A DNA stretch of 64,000 nucleotides from Shewanella ulleungensis. GTDB taxonomy: Bacteria > Pseudomonadota > Gammaproteobacteria > Enterobacterales > Shewanellaceae. The stretch is taken from assembly GCF_014648315.1 (NCBI RefSeq), contig NZ_BMQW01000003.1, positions 62,001-126,000 on the forward strand. The letters are read 5' to 3'. The notes under the pieces are model-generated. The model saw only the letters and a program-made list of their open reading frames with translations. It ran no database searches and was not told the origin of the DNA. Both the position numbers and the translations under genes were made by a program. This document shows positions 18,969-28,011 of the stretch, one piece after another (position 1 is the stretch's first letter; each line of letters starts with the position of its first letter).

Positions 18969-20435
18969 TTACCAAAAGCCAAGTACCTTCCACCAAAGTC
19001 CGCCAACTACACCCCAAATGGTTAAGTTAACTACGCTCATAATAAACCCCATTATCCACCAATGTTCCATTGATACATAACCAGAGCCAAAAATAATGGG
19101 CGAGGTACCTGTGGCATAATGAGTCAACGACATCATTAATGACGATGCTCCCGCAAGCAGTAAACCAAGGTATAAAGGCGGGGCTCCTAACGCGATACCT
19201 GCCGCAAAGAATGCAGCAAACATGGCGGTAATGTGTGCGGTTGTGCTAGCAAAAAAATAGTGAGCATAAAAGTAAACCACCACTAATATCATCACCGAAA
19301 CCATCCAGCCAACCCCAAGTTGGGCGATATTGCTTTCAACCACTCCAGAAAACCAAGTCACTAATCCCAACTTATTGAGAAATGTGGCCATCATGACTAA
19401 TGCAGAAAACCACACCACGGTATCCCAAGCGGCTTTTTCTTTGAGCACATCTTCCCAGCTTAGTACACCACTGACTAATAAAATGGATAAGCCTAAAAAT
19501 GCCACCGCAGTCGTGTCAACTGCAAATGCAGCACCAAATATCATGGCGGGGACGCCTGCCCATAAAAATAATAACAATCCAAAGACACTGATCATGATTT
19601 TTTCAGGGTAAGACATAGGGCCCATGTCGGCTAATTTATCTTTAGCATAAATGCTGGCGTCTGGAGTTCGTTTAATCTCCGGAGGATATACGGCATAAAT
19701 AATTAAAGGCATTAACGCAATACATAATAAACCAGGCAACAACGCCGCCAATGCCCAGGTTCCCCACGTGATACTAATATCTGCGCCCGTTGCATCGGCA
19801 ATTAATTTTACTATTAGTGGGTTAGGGGCTGTAGCAGTAATAAACATCGCTGAGGTAATGGGGTTGGTGTGATAATTCACTAAGGCAAGATAATGACCAA
19901 TTTTTCTAGATGTGCCTTCTTCTGGTGATGAACCAAAGCTTGAGGCTATTGATTTCATTATTGGATGGATAATTCCACCTCCTCGCGCAGTATTGCTGGG
20001 TGTAACGGGCGCGATGACGAGTTCTGATAGTGCTAATGCATACCCAATGCCAATGGTTTTTCGACCAAACAGAGAAATAAAGTAATAACCAATCCGGTTT
20101 CCAAGACCTGTTTTGGCTAATCCTCGCGAGATAATAATCGCAATACCTATTAGCCAAATTAATGAATTAGAAAAGCCGCTTAGTGCATCTTTAATTGCAT
20201 CTGATGGCTTGTCATTAGTTACGCCAGTCAACGCGACTAAGGTAATGGCTAACACCGCAATAGCCCCAATAGGCATTGCTTTACCGATAATAGCGACAAC
20301 GGTACCAACAAATAGCGCAAGCAAATGCCATGCATTTGCAGACACACCTTGCGGCGGCTCGACGATAAACCAAAGAAAGAGAATTATCGCAATTGAAATG
20401 ATGCCTGGAATAACACGAATATCAGTACTTTTCAT
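18969..20435 (-). CDS. DASS family anion permease (dicarboxylate/citrate type)
   Basis: A 488-residue inner-membrane protein with about 12 hydrophobic segments. The motif PVTPSNTARGGGIIHPI and the later NYHTNPITSAMFITATAPNP are typical of the divalent anion:Na+ symporter family, in its CitT/tartrate/2-oxoglutarate exchanger branch. It would import or exchange di- or tricarboxylates. AAGGA precedes the ATG. It stands alone, divergent from the YHYH gene, so the precise substrate cannot be inferred from neighbours. Confidence 0.88.
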   Translation of the reverse strand: MKSTDIRVIPGIISIAIILFLWFIVEPPQGVSANAWHLLALFVGTVVAIIGKAMPIGAIAVLAITLVALTGVTNDKPSDAIKDALSGFSNSLIWLIGIAIIISRGLAKTGLGNRIGYYFISLFGRKTIGIGYALALSELVIAPVTPSNTARGGGIIHPIMKSIASSFGSSPEEGTSRKIGHYLALVNYHTNPITSAMFITATAPNPLIVKLIADATGADISITWGTWALAALLPGLLCIALMPLIIYAVYPPEIKRTPDASIYAKDKLADMGPMSYPEKIMISVFGLLLFLWAGVPAMIFGAAFAVDTTAVAFLGLSILLVSGVLSWEDVLKEKAAWDTVVWFSALVMMATFLNKLGLVTWFSGVVESNIAQLGVGWMVSVMILVVVYFYAHYFFASTTAHITAMFAAFFAAGIALGAPPLYLGLLLAGASSLMMSLTHYATGTSPIIFGSGYVSMEHWWIMGFIMSVVNLTIWGVVGGLWWKVLGFW

Positions 20436-20831
20436 TGCCGCATCCTTAGGGTGGAAAATACACCGTTAACATGAAGAGATCTGTGGTTTAAGTTGACTAA
20501 CTTTTTTGTTGAATTATCGTGATAACTTGATACTAAGTCTTTGTGATAATTAATTTTGTGAAGAGATTCTCATTGTGGCTATGTATCATAATTAGTTGAA
20601 AAATAATGGGGCAGCTTAGTTCTGACAAGTGTTAAATATGCCAATATGCTTTGTGATTCAGTTGATGCAGAATTCTTCAGTCTAATATAATCAAACATAT
20701 ATTAAGTATGATGCAAAGAGTATTAACGGGATTAACGGGATTAACAAAATAGATACAAACGTGCTGTTTATTCATGATTTCTGCATGTTTTCTGCACATT
20801 TCATTGTTAAGCTTTGTCTTATGTTTACATC
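20436..20831. other. Intergenic region with a short tandem repeat
   Basis: About 400 AT-rich bases between divergent genes. It contains a 9-bp tandem repeat, ATTAACGGG, present about 2.7 times at 20722-20745, which could be a regulatory site. No gene is visible. Confidence 0.4.
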
Positions 20832-21683
20832 ATGAGATATCACATGAATCCCTATCCTTTACGTTTACTGACGATTGCGATTTCCTGCGCCTTATTGTTG
20901 AATTTACCTGGTTGTGGCGGTACCGAAGATACCGATACCGTTAGCTCGAGTTCAACTGATACTGTAACAGACACAGACACAGACACAGATTCAGATTCAG
21001 ATTCAGATTCAGAAGATCTGGGCAGTGGTATTTTACATACGGCGTATTATGAATTTGATCAAGATAACGTCAACGTGGTACTGAGTGGCACTAAGGTTGT
21101 GATTGAAACAAACGGATTACCCAACCATACATCCCCGTACTGGTCATCTAGCAATGAACTGCATGTGGAACCTACAGTCACTTCTTACGCAAAAATGGCG
21201 CCTGGCTATATCGATGACTTTGTGGGCACTTATACCTTAACCGTTGATAACTCACCATCAAAAGCCAGTACAACCTCAGCGACAGGGCTTGGTGCTATTG
21301 GTATTGCAGTGAGTGGTTCGGTAATTTATAACGATGAAGAAGGTCCTGGTGTGCCATTAGATGATGCGGCAACTAGCCTAGACTTTAACGGCGCGCACAC
21401 GGGGCCGCAAAGCTATCATTATCACTTGGAACCGATTTCATTTTCAGACGATGATTCAAATTTAATTGGTGTGATTGCCGATGGTTTCTTTTTATACGGT
21501 CGTAAATGCAACTCTACTGGTACTTACCCAACAGACTTAGATGAGTCTGGCGGGCATACGTCGATAACCCAATTCGCGCAAGATGCTGAATACCATTATC
21601 ACATTCAAAATGAGCTGTATTTAGGCTCGTACTACATTTTATTCCCAGGTAATTATCAAGGTTCAGCCAGTGCTATCCGTTAA
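20832..21683 (+). CDS. YHYH-domain lipoprotein
   Basis: About 283 residues. The signal peptide ends in a lipobox, LNLPGC, so the mature protein would be lipidated. A low-complexity linker of alternating Asp/Thr then Asp/Ser follows; the DNA there is a GACACA/GATTCA repeat. The folded part carries QSYHYHLEP and AEYHYHIQN, the His-rich signature of the YHYH family, suggestive of metal binding. The function is not established. The start is uncertain between two nearby ATGs (20832 and 20844). Its 3' end overlaps the next gene. Confidence 0.8.
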   Translation: MRYHMNPYPLRLLTIAISCALLLNLPGCGGTEDTDTVSSSSTDTVTDTDTDTDSDSDSDSEDLGSGILHTAYYEFDQDNVNVVLSGTKVVIETNGLPNHTSPYWSSSNELHVEPTVTSYAKMAPGYIDDFVGTYTLTVDNSPSKASTTSATGLGAIGIAVSGSVIYNDEEGPGVPLDDAATSLDFNGAHTGPQSYHYHLEPISFSDDDSNLIGVIADGFFLYGRKCNSTGTYPTDLDESGGHTSITQFAQDAEYHYHIQNELYLGSYYILFPGNYQGSASAIR

Positions 21684-22254
21684 GGCATTGCTGGTTATTT
21701 TGGGCTCAATACTGTTAGCGGGATTGAGTTATGGGCACTTTTTTATGGTAAAAGCTGGGCCTGTAGCAAGTCAGCACATCAGTATTTCGCCAACAACAGG
21801 GCTAAGGATGTACCAAAATAGTCCTTTTACAGGTGATGCAGTCACTTTTTACCCCAATGGGCAAATGGCAAAATTAGCTCATTTTGAACAAGGTCTGCGA
21901 GACGGATTTTTACGCCAATGGTTTGAAAACGGAACTTTAGCGTTCGACTCTCACTATGTTTTTGGTGTGCTTGAGGGCATAACGCGAAGCTGGTGGAGCA
22001 ATGGAAATATGCGTTCTGAGTCGGTTTATCATCAAGGTAAGGTTAATGGAACGTCTTTGCAATGGTATGCCACAGGTGAGCGATTTAAAAAGATGAATTA
22101 TGTCGATGGAGTTGAAGCTGGTTTACAGCAAGCTTGGCGTCGAAACGGTAAACTTTTTAGTAATTATCAATATATTAACGGGCGAGTGTTTGGCCTTAAA
22201 CGTTCAAATATGTGTGTAGGATTAGAAAATGAAGAAGTGGTTGAATCTGATTAA
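21670..22254 (+). CDS. MORN-repeat (YwqK-like) exported or membrane-anchored protein
   Basis: 194 residues starting with GTG inside the end of the YHYH gene, a 14-base overlap that implies translational coupling. The N-terminus has one hydrophobic helix, VKALLVILGSILLAGLSYG. It is followed by at least five MORN_2-type repeats (FYPNGQMAKLAHF, WFENGTLAF, WWSNGNMRSES, WYATGERFKKMNY, WRRNGKLFSNYQY). Databases often call such repeats YwqK antitoxin, but no toxin gene is present here. It overlaps the start of the SCO gene by 26 bases. Confidence 0.82.
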   Translation: MLSVKALLVILGSILLAGLSYGHFFMVKAGPVASQHISISPTTGLRMYQNSPFTGDAVTFYPNGQMAKLAHFEQGLRDGFLRQWFENGTLAFDSHYVFGVLEGITRSWWSNGNMRSESVYHQGKVNGTSLQWYATGERFKKMNYVDGVEAGLQQAWRRNGKLFSNYQYINGRVFGLKRSNMCVGLENEEVVESD

Positions 22255-22900
22255 TGTATTAATTGCTGCGTTAGCTGTTCAGTTTGTGGCTATGCCGGTG
22301 ACGGCTCACCCGAGTGGTGAACTAGCATTGGCTGAGTTACCTTACTATGGTAGTGCTGATTTTACTCCACATTGGTTTAAACCTGATAGCCCTGAATTGG
22401 CTGGTTTTCATCAGGTTCCGGCATTTAGCTTTACCGATCAGCAGGGTGAAATCGTCACGCAAAATACGGTAAAAGATAAAATCTATGTGGCGAGCTTTTT
22501 CTTTACTCGATGCCCTGGTATTTGCCCTCGAATGAAATCGCAGTTGTCTAAAGTACAAAGTGAGTTTATTGATGATGACGACGTTATGATTCTGTCTCAC
22601 TCGATTCAACCAGGTAATGACACCGTTGAAGTACTACAACAATATGCTAAGAAAAATCATATTGATGCCGCTAAATGGTTGTTAGTTACTGGTGAGCGTG
22701 AGCAGATTTACTCGCTTGCCAAAAAGGCTTATTTTGCCAATGAAGATTTAGGCGAATATGTCAGTAAAGAAGATTTTTTACACACAGAAAACCTAGTGCT
22801 GGTGGATAAAAATAGGCATATTAGAGGCATCTATAATGGTTTAAATAATACCTCTGTTGCTAACTTGATTACCGATATAAAACGTTTAATAGGCGAGTAA
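22229..22900 (+). CDS. SCO1/SenC-family copper/redox protein
   Basis: 223 residues with a signal peptide ending near VTAHP. A thioredoxin-like fold carries the SCO metal-binding motif CPGICP in FFFTRCPGICPRM and the distant conserved His in FLHTENLVLVD, so the Cys-Cys-His copper site is complete. SCO proteins deliver copper to the CuA centre of oxidases or act as periplasmic thiol reductases. It is the third gene of an overlapping trio with the YHYH lipoprotein and the MORN protein. No cytochrome oxidase gene is nearby. Confidence 0.9.
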   Translation: MKKWLNLINVLIAALAVQFVAMPVTAHPSGELALAELPYYGSADFTPHWFKPDSPELAGFHQVPAFSFTDQQGEIVTQNTVKDKIYVASFFFTRCPGICPRMKSQLSKVQSEFIDDDDVMILSHSIQPGNDTVEVLQQYAKKNHIDAAKWLLVTGEREQIYSLAKKAYFANEDLGEYVSKEDFLHTENLVLVDKNRHIRGIYNGLNNTSVANLITDIKRLIGE

Positions 22901-23401
22901 CCTCGGATATTACAAGCCGTTTTCGTATGTCTGAATGAATACGGAAATGGCTTAGATTATTTGATGACCATTCAAGATGCCATTATGCCCAATCAATATT
23001 CGCTTAGATTATTTCTGTGAGCCTTAACTTATATTAAGTCATTTCGACATCATCTTTTTTTTGATTGTCAGTATTTTAGAAACGCCTCATTTAGTCATTC
23101 AGTAAATTCGTTACTCACCGCAATATCCTTTACAAATAATCGTTTAGCCAACGAGGGTTATTGTTCGTTATGTTACTAACTTCGTTGTCGTAGGGATGTT
23201 TCTACCATTAAAACTGTGTTGTTGATATTTACGCGATATATTCTATCGATGAGGTTAACTTGAGTGTATGCTCTAAGTTGATTGTGTCATTTTATTTTAT
23301 GGTATGATGCTCTGTTTATTAATGGCAAGTGCATTTATGCCGGTTGATATTTTATTGTCGTCGTTATTTGAGCTTTGCTTTGGTTATTTAAGGTTTTCGC
23401 T
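22901..23401 (+). other. Intergenic region after the SCO gene
   Basis: About 500 AT-rich bases. A hairpin at 22915-22952 (AGCCGTTTTCGTAT with ATACGGAAATGGCT, two wobble pairs) follows the SCO stop codon but lacks a T run, so it is only a possible terminator. No gene is seen in the rest, which presumably carries the yjbQ promoter. Confidence 0.45.
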
Positions 23402-23820
23402 ATGTGGACACAAAAAAGTATTACGCTACCCCAAAAAAACGCGGCTTTCATCTTATTACCGATGAGGTGGTTAAGCATATACCACAACTGCGTGATATTG
23501 AGGTGGGTTTAATGCACGTATTTATTCAGCATACTTCAGCCTCTTTAACCATTAACGAAAATGCAGATCCGACAGTCCGCTGTGATATGGAACGTCATTT
23601 TAATGTGCTTGCACCTGAAGGTGCTCCTTATTTTAAGCACACATATGAAGGGCTTGATGACATGCCAGCGCATATAAAATCAACCTTAATAGGCGTTAGC
23701 CAAACAATACCAATTACTCATGGGCGCTTGAACTTAGGTTCTTGGCAGGGATTATATTTGTGCGAGCATCGCGATAATGCGTCCTCAAGAACAATAATTG
23801 TTACAATCCAAGGCGAATAG
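23402..23820 (+). CDS. yjbQ: YjbQ family protein, with probable frameshift near the N-terminus
   Basis: The main frame encodes the conserved body of the YjbQ/UPF0047 family (thiamine-phosphate-synthase-like fold): RGFHLITDEVV, HTSASLTINENADPTVRCDME, HGRLNLGSWQGLYLCEH. The ATG with a well-spaced AAGG reads MWTQKSITLPQK, very like the E. coli start MWYQKTLTLSAK, but in a different frame. Restoring one A in the A7 run at 23433-23439 would join them. As given, the body can only be read from a GTG two bases later, with an unrelated N-terminus. Either a sequencing error, a mutation or slippage is possible. Confidence 0.82.
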
Positions 23821-24080
23821 TCTATCCAATTTGAGTTATTACACAGGTAAAGTGTAAATGAAATAATATAATTGTCTGTTTTGTATGCATTCTTCACTTT
23901 CGGTTATGACTTTGCTTGTGTAAGTAAATGTAAAGATGCTAAATTCAGGCGTCTTAATCATACAATTAACATCTGGGGTTTTATTGGCACTATTTTGCCT
24001 CCAGCCTCATATGAATGTTTTTTATATAAAACGGCCCTAAAGATTTTAAAAGAATAACGCATAAAAATAGGTGGGTGAAC

Positions 24081-24725
24081 GTGATATCTGTATATTTGGT
24101 TGACGATCATGAACTCGTGAGAACGGGGATACGTCGCATTCTTGAAGACGAACGCGGTATTAAAGTTGTTGGTGAAGCTCCCGACGGTGAAACTGCAGTT
24201 CAGTGGTCTCGACAGAATGAAGCTGATGTTATTTTGATGGACATGAACATGCCTGGTATGGGCGGGCTAGAAGCTACCCGTAAGATTTTACGCTATCAAC
24301 CAGAGGCTCGGATTATTGTATTAACAGTACAAACCGAAGATCCGTTTCCTACTAAGGTTATGCAAGCTGGAGCTTCGGGTTACTTAACCAAAGGCTCAAC
24401 CTCGCCTGAGGTGCTAAGAGCCATTACCCAAGTGGCGCGTGGTCAGCGTTATTTGTCACCTGAAATTGCTCAGCAAATGGCTCTCAGTCAGTTTAATCAT
24501 TCTGATGAAAACCCATTTAGCAGTTTGTCTGAGCGCGAACTACAGATTATGTTGATGATCACCAACGGTGAAAAGGTCAATGATATTTCTGAAAAGCTTA
24601 ACTTAAGCCCTAAAACAGTTAATAGCTATCGTTATCGCTTATTTGCTAAATTAGGTATTGGTGGTGATGTTGAGTTGACCCGTTTGGCGATTCGTTACAA
24701 AATGCTCGATACTGGTTCATTTTAG
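24081..24725 (+). CDS. uvrY: Response regulator UvrY/GacA
   Basis: 214 residues. The receiver domain has YLVDDHELVRTG, the phosphoacceptor Asp in VILMDMNMPGMGG, and LTKGS. A LuxR-type helix-turn-helix follows (LSERELQIMLMITNGEKVNDISEKLNLSPKTVNSYRYRL). It is the partner of the BarA/GacS sensor kinase and typically activates the Csr small RNAs. I chose the GTG at 24081, because AGGTGG is correctly spaced before it; a GTG six bases upstream has no room for an RBS. It is followed by uvrC and pgsA, the classic gacA-uvrC order. Confidence 0.95.
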   Translation: MISVYLVDDHELVRTGIRRILEDERGIKVVGEAPDGETAVQWSRQNEADVILMDMNMPGMGGLEATRKILRYQPEARIIVLTVQTEDPFPTKVMQAGASGYLTKGSTSPEVLRAITQVARGQRYLSPEIAQQMALSQFNHSDENPFSSLSERELQIMLMITNGEKVNDISEKLNLSPKTVNSYRYRLFAKLGIGGDVELTRLAIRYKMLDTGSF

Positions 24726-24764
24726 TTGGGAATATCCCGCGTAACGCATTAAGTAGCTTTAATC

Positions 24765-26597
24765 ATGCCTAGTGGTTTTAATGCCAAGTCTTTCTTAAAA
24801 ACGGTTACCAGCGCACCCGGCGTCTATCGAATGTACGATATACGCCAACAAGTGATTTATGTTGGTAAAGCCAAAGATCTCAAAAAACGCCTTAGTTCTT
24901 ACTTTCGCAGTAATATCCCCAGTGTAAAAACGCAAGCTTTGGTGTCGCATATTGATCATATCGATGTGACGGTGACTCACAGCGAAACCGATGCATTGTT
25001 GCTCGAAAACGATTATATCAAGCAGTACATGCCAAAATACAATGTGCTGTTGCGTGATGATAAGTCTTATCCATATATTTTATTGAGCGGCCATAAACAC
25101 CCAAGGCTTGCCTATCATCGTGGCCCTAAGCGCGAAAAAGGCCACTATTTTGGACCTTATCCTAATGGCGGCGCGGTTCGCGAAAGCTTGCACTTAATGC
25201 AAAAACTTTTTCCTATTCGCCAATGTGATGACCTGTACTATAAGTCGCGCTCACGGCCATGCTTACAATACCAGCTCGATCGTTGTAGTGCTCCTTGTGT
25301 TGGCATTGTGAGCGATGAAGAGTACAGCGAACAAGTTAAGTTAGCTGGATTGTTTTTACGTGGAAAAGATAAACAGGTGATTTCGCAGTTGGTAGCCAAA
25401 ATGGAAGTCGCTGCGGTTGATATGGAGTATGAACAAGCGGCGCAATACCGCGATCAAATAACTGCATTAAGGCGTGTGGCCGAGCAACAAGAAGTGTCTA
25501 ATCATAAAGGTGATATGGATGTGATTGGTGTGGATTATGCCTCTGGTATTGCCTGCTTTCATTTGTTGTTCATTCGCGACGGCAAAATTTTTGGTAGTCG
25601 CAGCTATTACCCCACGGTACCAGCCGAAACCGACATTGAAGAGGTGTTATCGTCATTCTTAGGTCAATTTTATTTAAACGCAGATATTCAACGCACCATT
25701 CCAAAAGAAGTCATACTTAGCCATGATTTTGAGGGCATTAAAGAGCTTGAAGCATCTATTGCACATGCTTTGGATAAAAAGTTTGAATTAAAAACCCAAG
25801 TTAGAGGTGAAAGATCCAATTTTTTACGTCTTGCCATGACAAATGCTAGTAATGCCATTGCCACACGGTTATCGCACAAAAATACCGTAGAGCAACGCTT
25901 CCAGCTACTAGAAGAGGCTTTAGAGCTTAACGAGCCGATTAAACGCATGGAATGTTTCGATATTAGTCACACCATGGGTGAAAGCACTGTTGCATCTTGT
26001 GTGGTGTTTAATCGAGAAGGTCCACACAAGGCAGATTATCGACGTTATAACATCACAGGCATTACCGGTGGTGACGATTATGCGGCAATGGAGCAGGCTA
26101 TTAGCCGCCGTTTTGATAAAATCGACAATAACGGCAAAGTACCTGACTTAGTCTTTATTGATGGTGGTATTGGCCAACTCAGAGTTGCGCAAACTATTGT
26201 CGATGAAAAGTGCGTTAAGATTGATAATCCACCACTGTTAATATGTGTTACTAAGGGGGAGGGACGTAAAGCAGGGTTAGAAACCTTTACCGTGGGCGGC
26301 AGTGAACAAACCTTTGAGATCCCAAGCGACTCCCCCGCGTTTCACCTTATTTTGCATATTCGTGATGAATCACATCGTTTTGCTATTACCGGACATAGAA
26401 ACAAACGTCAAAAAACGCGTAACACTTCAACACTCGAATCTATCCCTGGTGTTGGTCCTAAAAGGCGTAAAGCATTGTTACAACATCTTGGTGGTATTCA
26501 AGAAGTCAAAGGCGCTAGTGTGGCTGAATTAATAAAAGTTCCCGGAATTAGCTTAGAAATGGCACAAACAATCCATGATGCATTGCGAGGGGGCTAA
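24765..26597 (+). CDS. uvrC: Excinuclease ABC subunit C
   Basis: 610 residues, normal length. It makes the dual incisions in nucleotide-excision repair with UvrB. The N-terminal GIY-YIG nuclease reads GVYRMYD and [19 protein letters not shown] Cys cluster in [15 protein letters not shown] precedes the UvrB-interacting region ([13 protein letters not shown]). The RNase H-like domain has [13 protein letters not shown], and the C-terminal (HhH)2 region has [14 protein letters not shown]. It starts 39 bases after uvrY and is likely co-transcribed. Confidence 0.97.
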   Translation: MPSGFNAKSFLKTVTSAPGVYRMYDIRQQVIYVGKAKDLKKRLSSYFRSNIPSVKTQALVSHIDHIDVTVTHSETDALLLENDYIKQYMPKYNVLLRDDKSYPYILLSGHKHPRLAYHRGPKREKGHYFGPYPNGGAVRESLHLMQKLFPIRQCDDLYYKSRSRPCLQYQLDRCSAPCVGIVSDEEYSEQVKLAGLFLRGKDKQVISQLVAKMEVAAVDMEYEQAAQYRDQITALRRVAEQQEVSNHKGDMDVIGVDYASGIACFHLLFIRDGKIFGSRSYYPTVPAETDIEEVLSSFLGQFYLNADIQRTIPKEVILSHDFEGIKELEASIAHALDKKFELKTQVRGERSNFLRLAMTNASNAIATRLSHKNTVEQRFQLLEEALELNEPIKRMECFDISHTMGESTVASCVVFNREGPHKADYRRYNITGITGGDDYAAMEQAISRRFDKIDNNGKVPDLVFIDGGIGQLRVAQTIVDEKCVKIDNPPLLICVTKGEGRKAGLETFTVGGSEQTFEIPSDSPAFHLILHIRDESHRFAITGHRNKRQKTRNTSTLESIPGVGPKRRKALLQHLGGIQEVKGASVAELIKVPGISLEMAQTIHDALRGG

Positions 26598-26641
26598 AAT
26601 TAAGGCAAGATTGGCGCTGCTTCTGACAAATTGGTCTTTTT

Positions 26642-27190
26642 ATGCCGTTTAATGTACCTATCGCACTGACTTTATTTCGTATTGCTTTGCTGCCAGTATT
26701 TGTAGTGATTTTTTATCTCCCCTACACGTGGGCGCCTTTTGTCGCTGCCTTTATTTTTTGGTTAGCAGCGTTAACTGACTGGTTAGACGGTTACGCGGCT
26801 CGCAAATTAGGTCAGTTAACCCGGTTTGGTGCTTTTTTAGATCCGGTTGCCGACAAGGTCATGGTGTCTACTGCACTGGTTTTACTGGTGCAGCAAAATG
26901 ACAATATGTATTTAACCTTAGCGTCTCTGTTTATGATTGGCCGTGAAATTGTTATTTCTGCTTTACGGGAATGGATGGCTGAAATCGGCAAACGTGGCGT
27001 AGTTGCAGTGTCTTGGATAGGTAAATATAAAACGGCAGCCCAGATGGCGGCGATTGTTGGTTTGATTTGGAAACCAACACCGTTACTCACTGACCTCGCT
27101 TATGCATTGTTTTATGTTGCAGCAGCACTGACATTTTGGTCTATGATGAGTTATATTTCAGCAGCTTGGAAAGATTTAACCGCCGAATAG
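26642..27190 (+). CDS. pgsA: CDP-diacylglycerol-glycerol-3-phosphate phosphatidyltransferase
   Basis: 182 residues, an inner-membrane enzyme that makes phosphatidylglycerophosphate. The CDP-alcohol phosphotransferase motif is complete: DWLDGYAARKLGQ followed by GAFLDPVADK, supplying the metal-binding Asp residues. Several hydrophobic helices span the protein. It lies 44 bases after uvrC, and tRNA-Gly/Cys/Leu follow, as in E. coli (pgsA-glyW-cysT-leuZ). Confidence 0.96.
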   Translation: MPFNVPIALTLFRIALLPVFVVIFYLPYTWAPFVAAFIFWLAALTDWLDGYAARKLGQLTRFGAFLDPVADKVMVSTALVLLVQQNDNMYLTLASLFMIGREIVISALREWMAEIGKRGVVAVSWIGKYKTAAQMAAIVGLIWKPTPLLTDLAYALFYVAAALTFWSMMSYISAAWKDLTAE

Positions 27191-27252
27191 TGCAATAATA
27201 GTTCAATAAGTTTATTTAGTGCGCAAACAGTCAAAATTGCTTAAATCAATAA

Positions 27253-27280
27253 TTGACACACGAGGTTAATTAGGTAAAAT
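27253..27280 (+). promoter_or_regulatory. Predicted promoter of the tRNA-Gly-Cys-Leu cluster
   Basis: A consensus TTGACA and TAAAAT are separated by 16 bp. A GC-rich discriminator (GCCACCCCG) follows the -10 box, as expected for a stringently controlled tRNA operon. It lies about 80 bp before the first degenerate tRNA-Gly unit. Confidence 0.75.
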
Positions 27281-27361
27281 GCCACCCCGTAGACAAGTGA
27301 TGAGTCAGCAGCAAGCCTTAAGGTTAGATGTTAATCAATATTGTTTACAAGAGTAAAAAAT

Positions 27362-27441
27362 GCGACATTAGCTCAGTTGGATAGGTTTAAAGACGATACC
27401 TTTCTTGCCGATTTGATAAAGCATTTAAAATAGATTGAAAT
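27362..27441 (+). pseudogene. Degenerate tRNA-Gly unit 1 (80 bp)
   Basis: The first 19 bases are identical to the 5' end of the intact tRNA-Gly. They are followed by an AT-rich insertion, then CGATACCTT-like and TTGCC fragments of the anticodon arm, then AT-rich sequence. There is no 3' acceptor strand, T arm or CCA, so it cannot fold as a tRNA. Confidence 0.7.
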
Positions 27442-27521
27442 GCGACATTAACTCAGTTGGATAGGTTTAAAGACGATACCTTTCTTGCCGATTTGATAAA
27501 GCATTTAAAATAGATTGAAAC
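27442..27521 (+). pseudogene. Degenerate tRNA-Gly unit 2 (80 bp)
   Basis: An almost exact copy of the preceding 80-bp unit, with only a few base differences. The intact tRNA-Gly begins exactly at the next 80-bp position, so all three are in one register. Confidence 0.7.
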
Positions 27522-27597
27522 GCGACATTAGCTCAGTTGGTAGAGCGATACCTTGCCAAGGTATAGGTCATCGGTTCGAACCCGATATGTCGCTCCA
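27522..27597 (+). tRNA. tRNA-Gly (GCC)
   Basis: 76 nt with encoded CCA. The acceptor stem is GCGACAT/ATGTCGC, the anticodon stem ATACC/GGTAT encloses TTGCCAA, and the T arm reads TCGGTTCGAACCCGA. It is the first functional gene of the Gly-Cys-Leu cluster after pgsA. Confidence 0.97.
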
Positions 27598-27637
27598 ATT
27601 TCTTATCTTATCCGATGGATTTGAAGTTGGTAAGTAT

Positions 27638-27711
27638 GGCGCGATGGCAGAATGGCTATGCTGCGGATTGCAAATCCGTCGATCTCGGTTCGACTCCGGG
27701 TCGCGCCTCCA
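27638..27711 (+). tRNA. tRNA-Cys (GCA)
   Basis: 74 nt with encoded CCA. The acceptor stem is GGCGCGA/TCGCGCC, and the anticodon loop ATTGCAAAT contains GCA. It lies in the usual position between tRNA-Gly and tRNA-Leu. Confidence 0.97.
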
Positions 27712-27758
27712 CAAATTGCTTTTAATGGTTACAATGAGTAACGGTTAAAACACACTTT

Positions 27759-27844
27759 GCCCGAGTGGTGGAATCGGTAGACACAAGGGATTTAAAATCC
27801 CTCGCTGAATAAGCGTGCCGGTTCAAGTCCGGCCTCGGGTACCA
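27759..27844 (+). tRNA. tRNA-Leu (TAA)
   Basis: 86-nt class II tRNA with a long variable arm and encoded CCA. The acceptor stem is GCCCGAG/CTCGGGT (closing with a G-T pair), and the anticodon loop TTTAAAA gives TAA. A small stem (TCTCTAGCAATAGAGA) just downstream may mark a processing site. Confidence 0.96.
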
Positions 27845-27873
27845 TTATAATCTCTAGCAATAGAGAGTGGTGT

Positions 27874-27907
27874 AAAAAAGCCTCAACATTAGTTGGGGCT
27901 TTTTTAC
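27874..27907 (+). terminator. Terminator of the tRNA-Gly-Cys-Leu cluster
   Basis: A 14-bp stem (AAAAAAGCCTCAAC with GTTGGGGCTTTTTT, one G-U pair) with an ATTA loop and T tract, 30 bases after tRNA-Leu. Confidence 0.9.
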
Positions 27908-28011
27908 GTCTGAAATTTGAGTTTTATTGTTAAGTTTACCCATATTTTGAGTTGAATTGGCACCTTTTCAAGTCAAGTCCATTTATGCAGGTTAATTTAA
28001 TCGTCGTCCCG

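Noticed and set aside
21670-22254. Toxin-antitoxin YwqK antitoxin label for the MORN-repeat gene
   Set aside because: No toxin gene is adjacent; the protein has an N-terminal membrane segment and is coupled to a SCO gene, so the label reflects only shared MORN_2 repeats.
23872-24057. A 61-codon open frame before uvrY
   Set aside because: No RBS, a non-ATG start, no recognisable family and AT-rich composition; more likely the uvrY promoter region.
27515-27748. A 77-codon plus-strand frame across tRNA-Gly and tRNA-Cys
   Set aside because: It lies entirely over tRNA genes and has no RBS.
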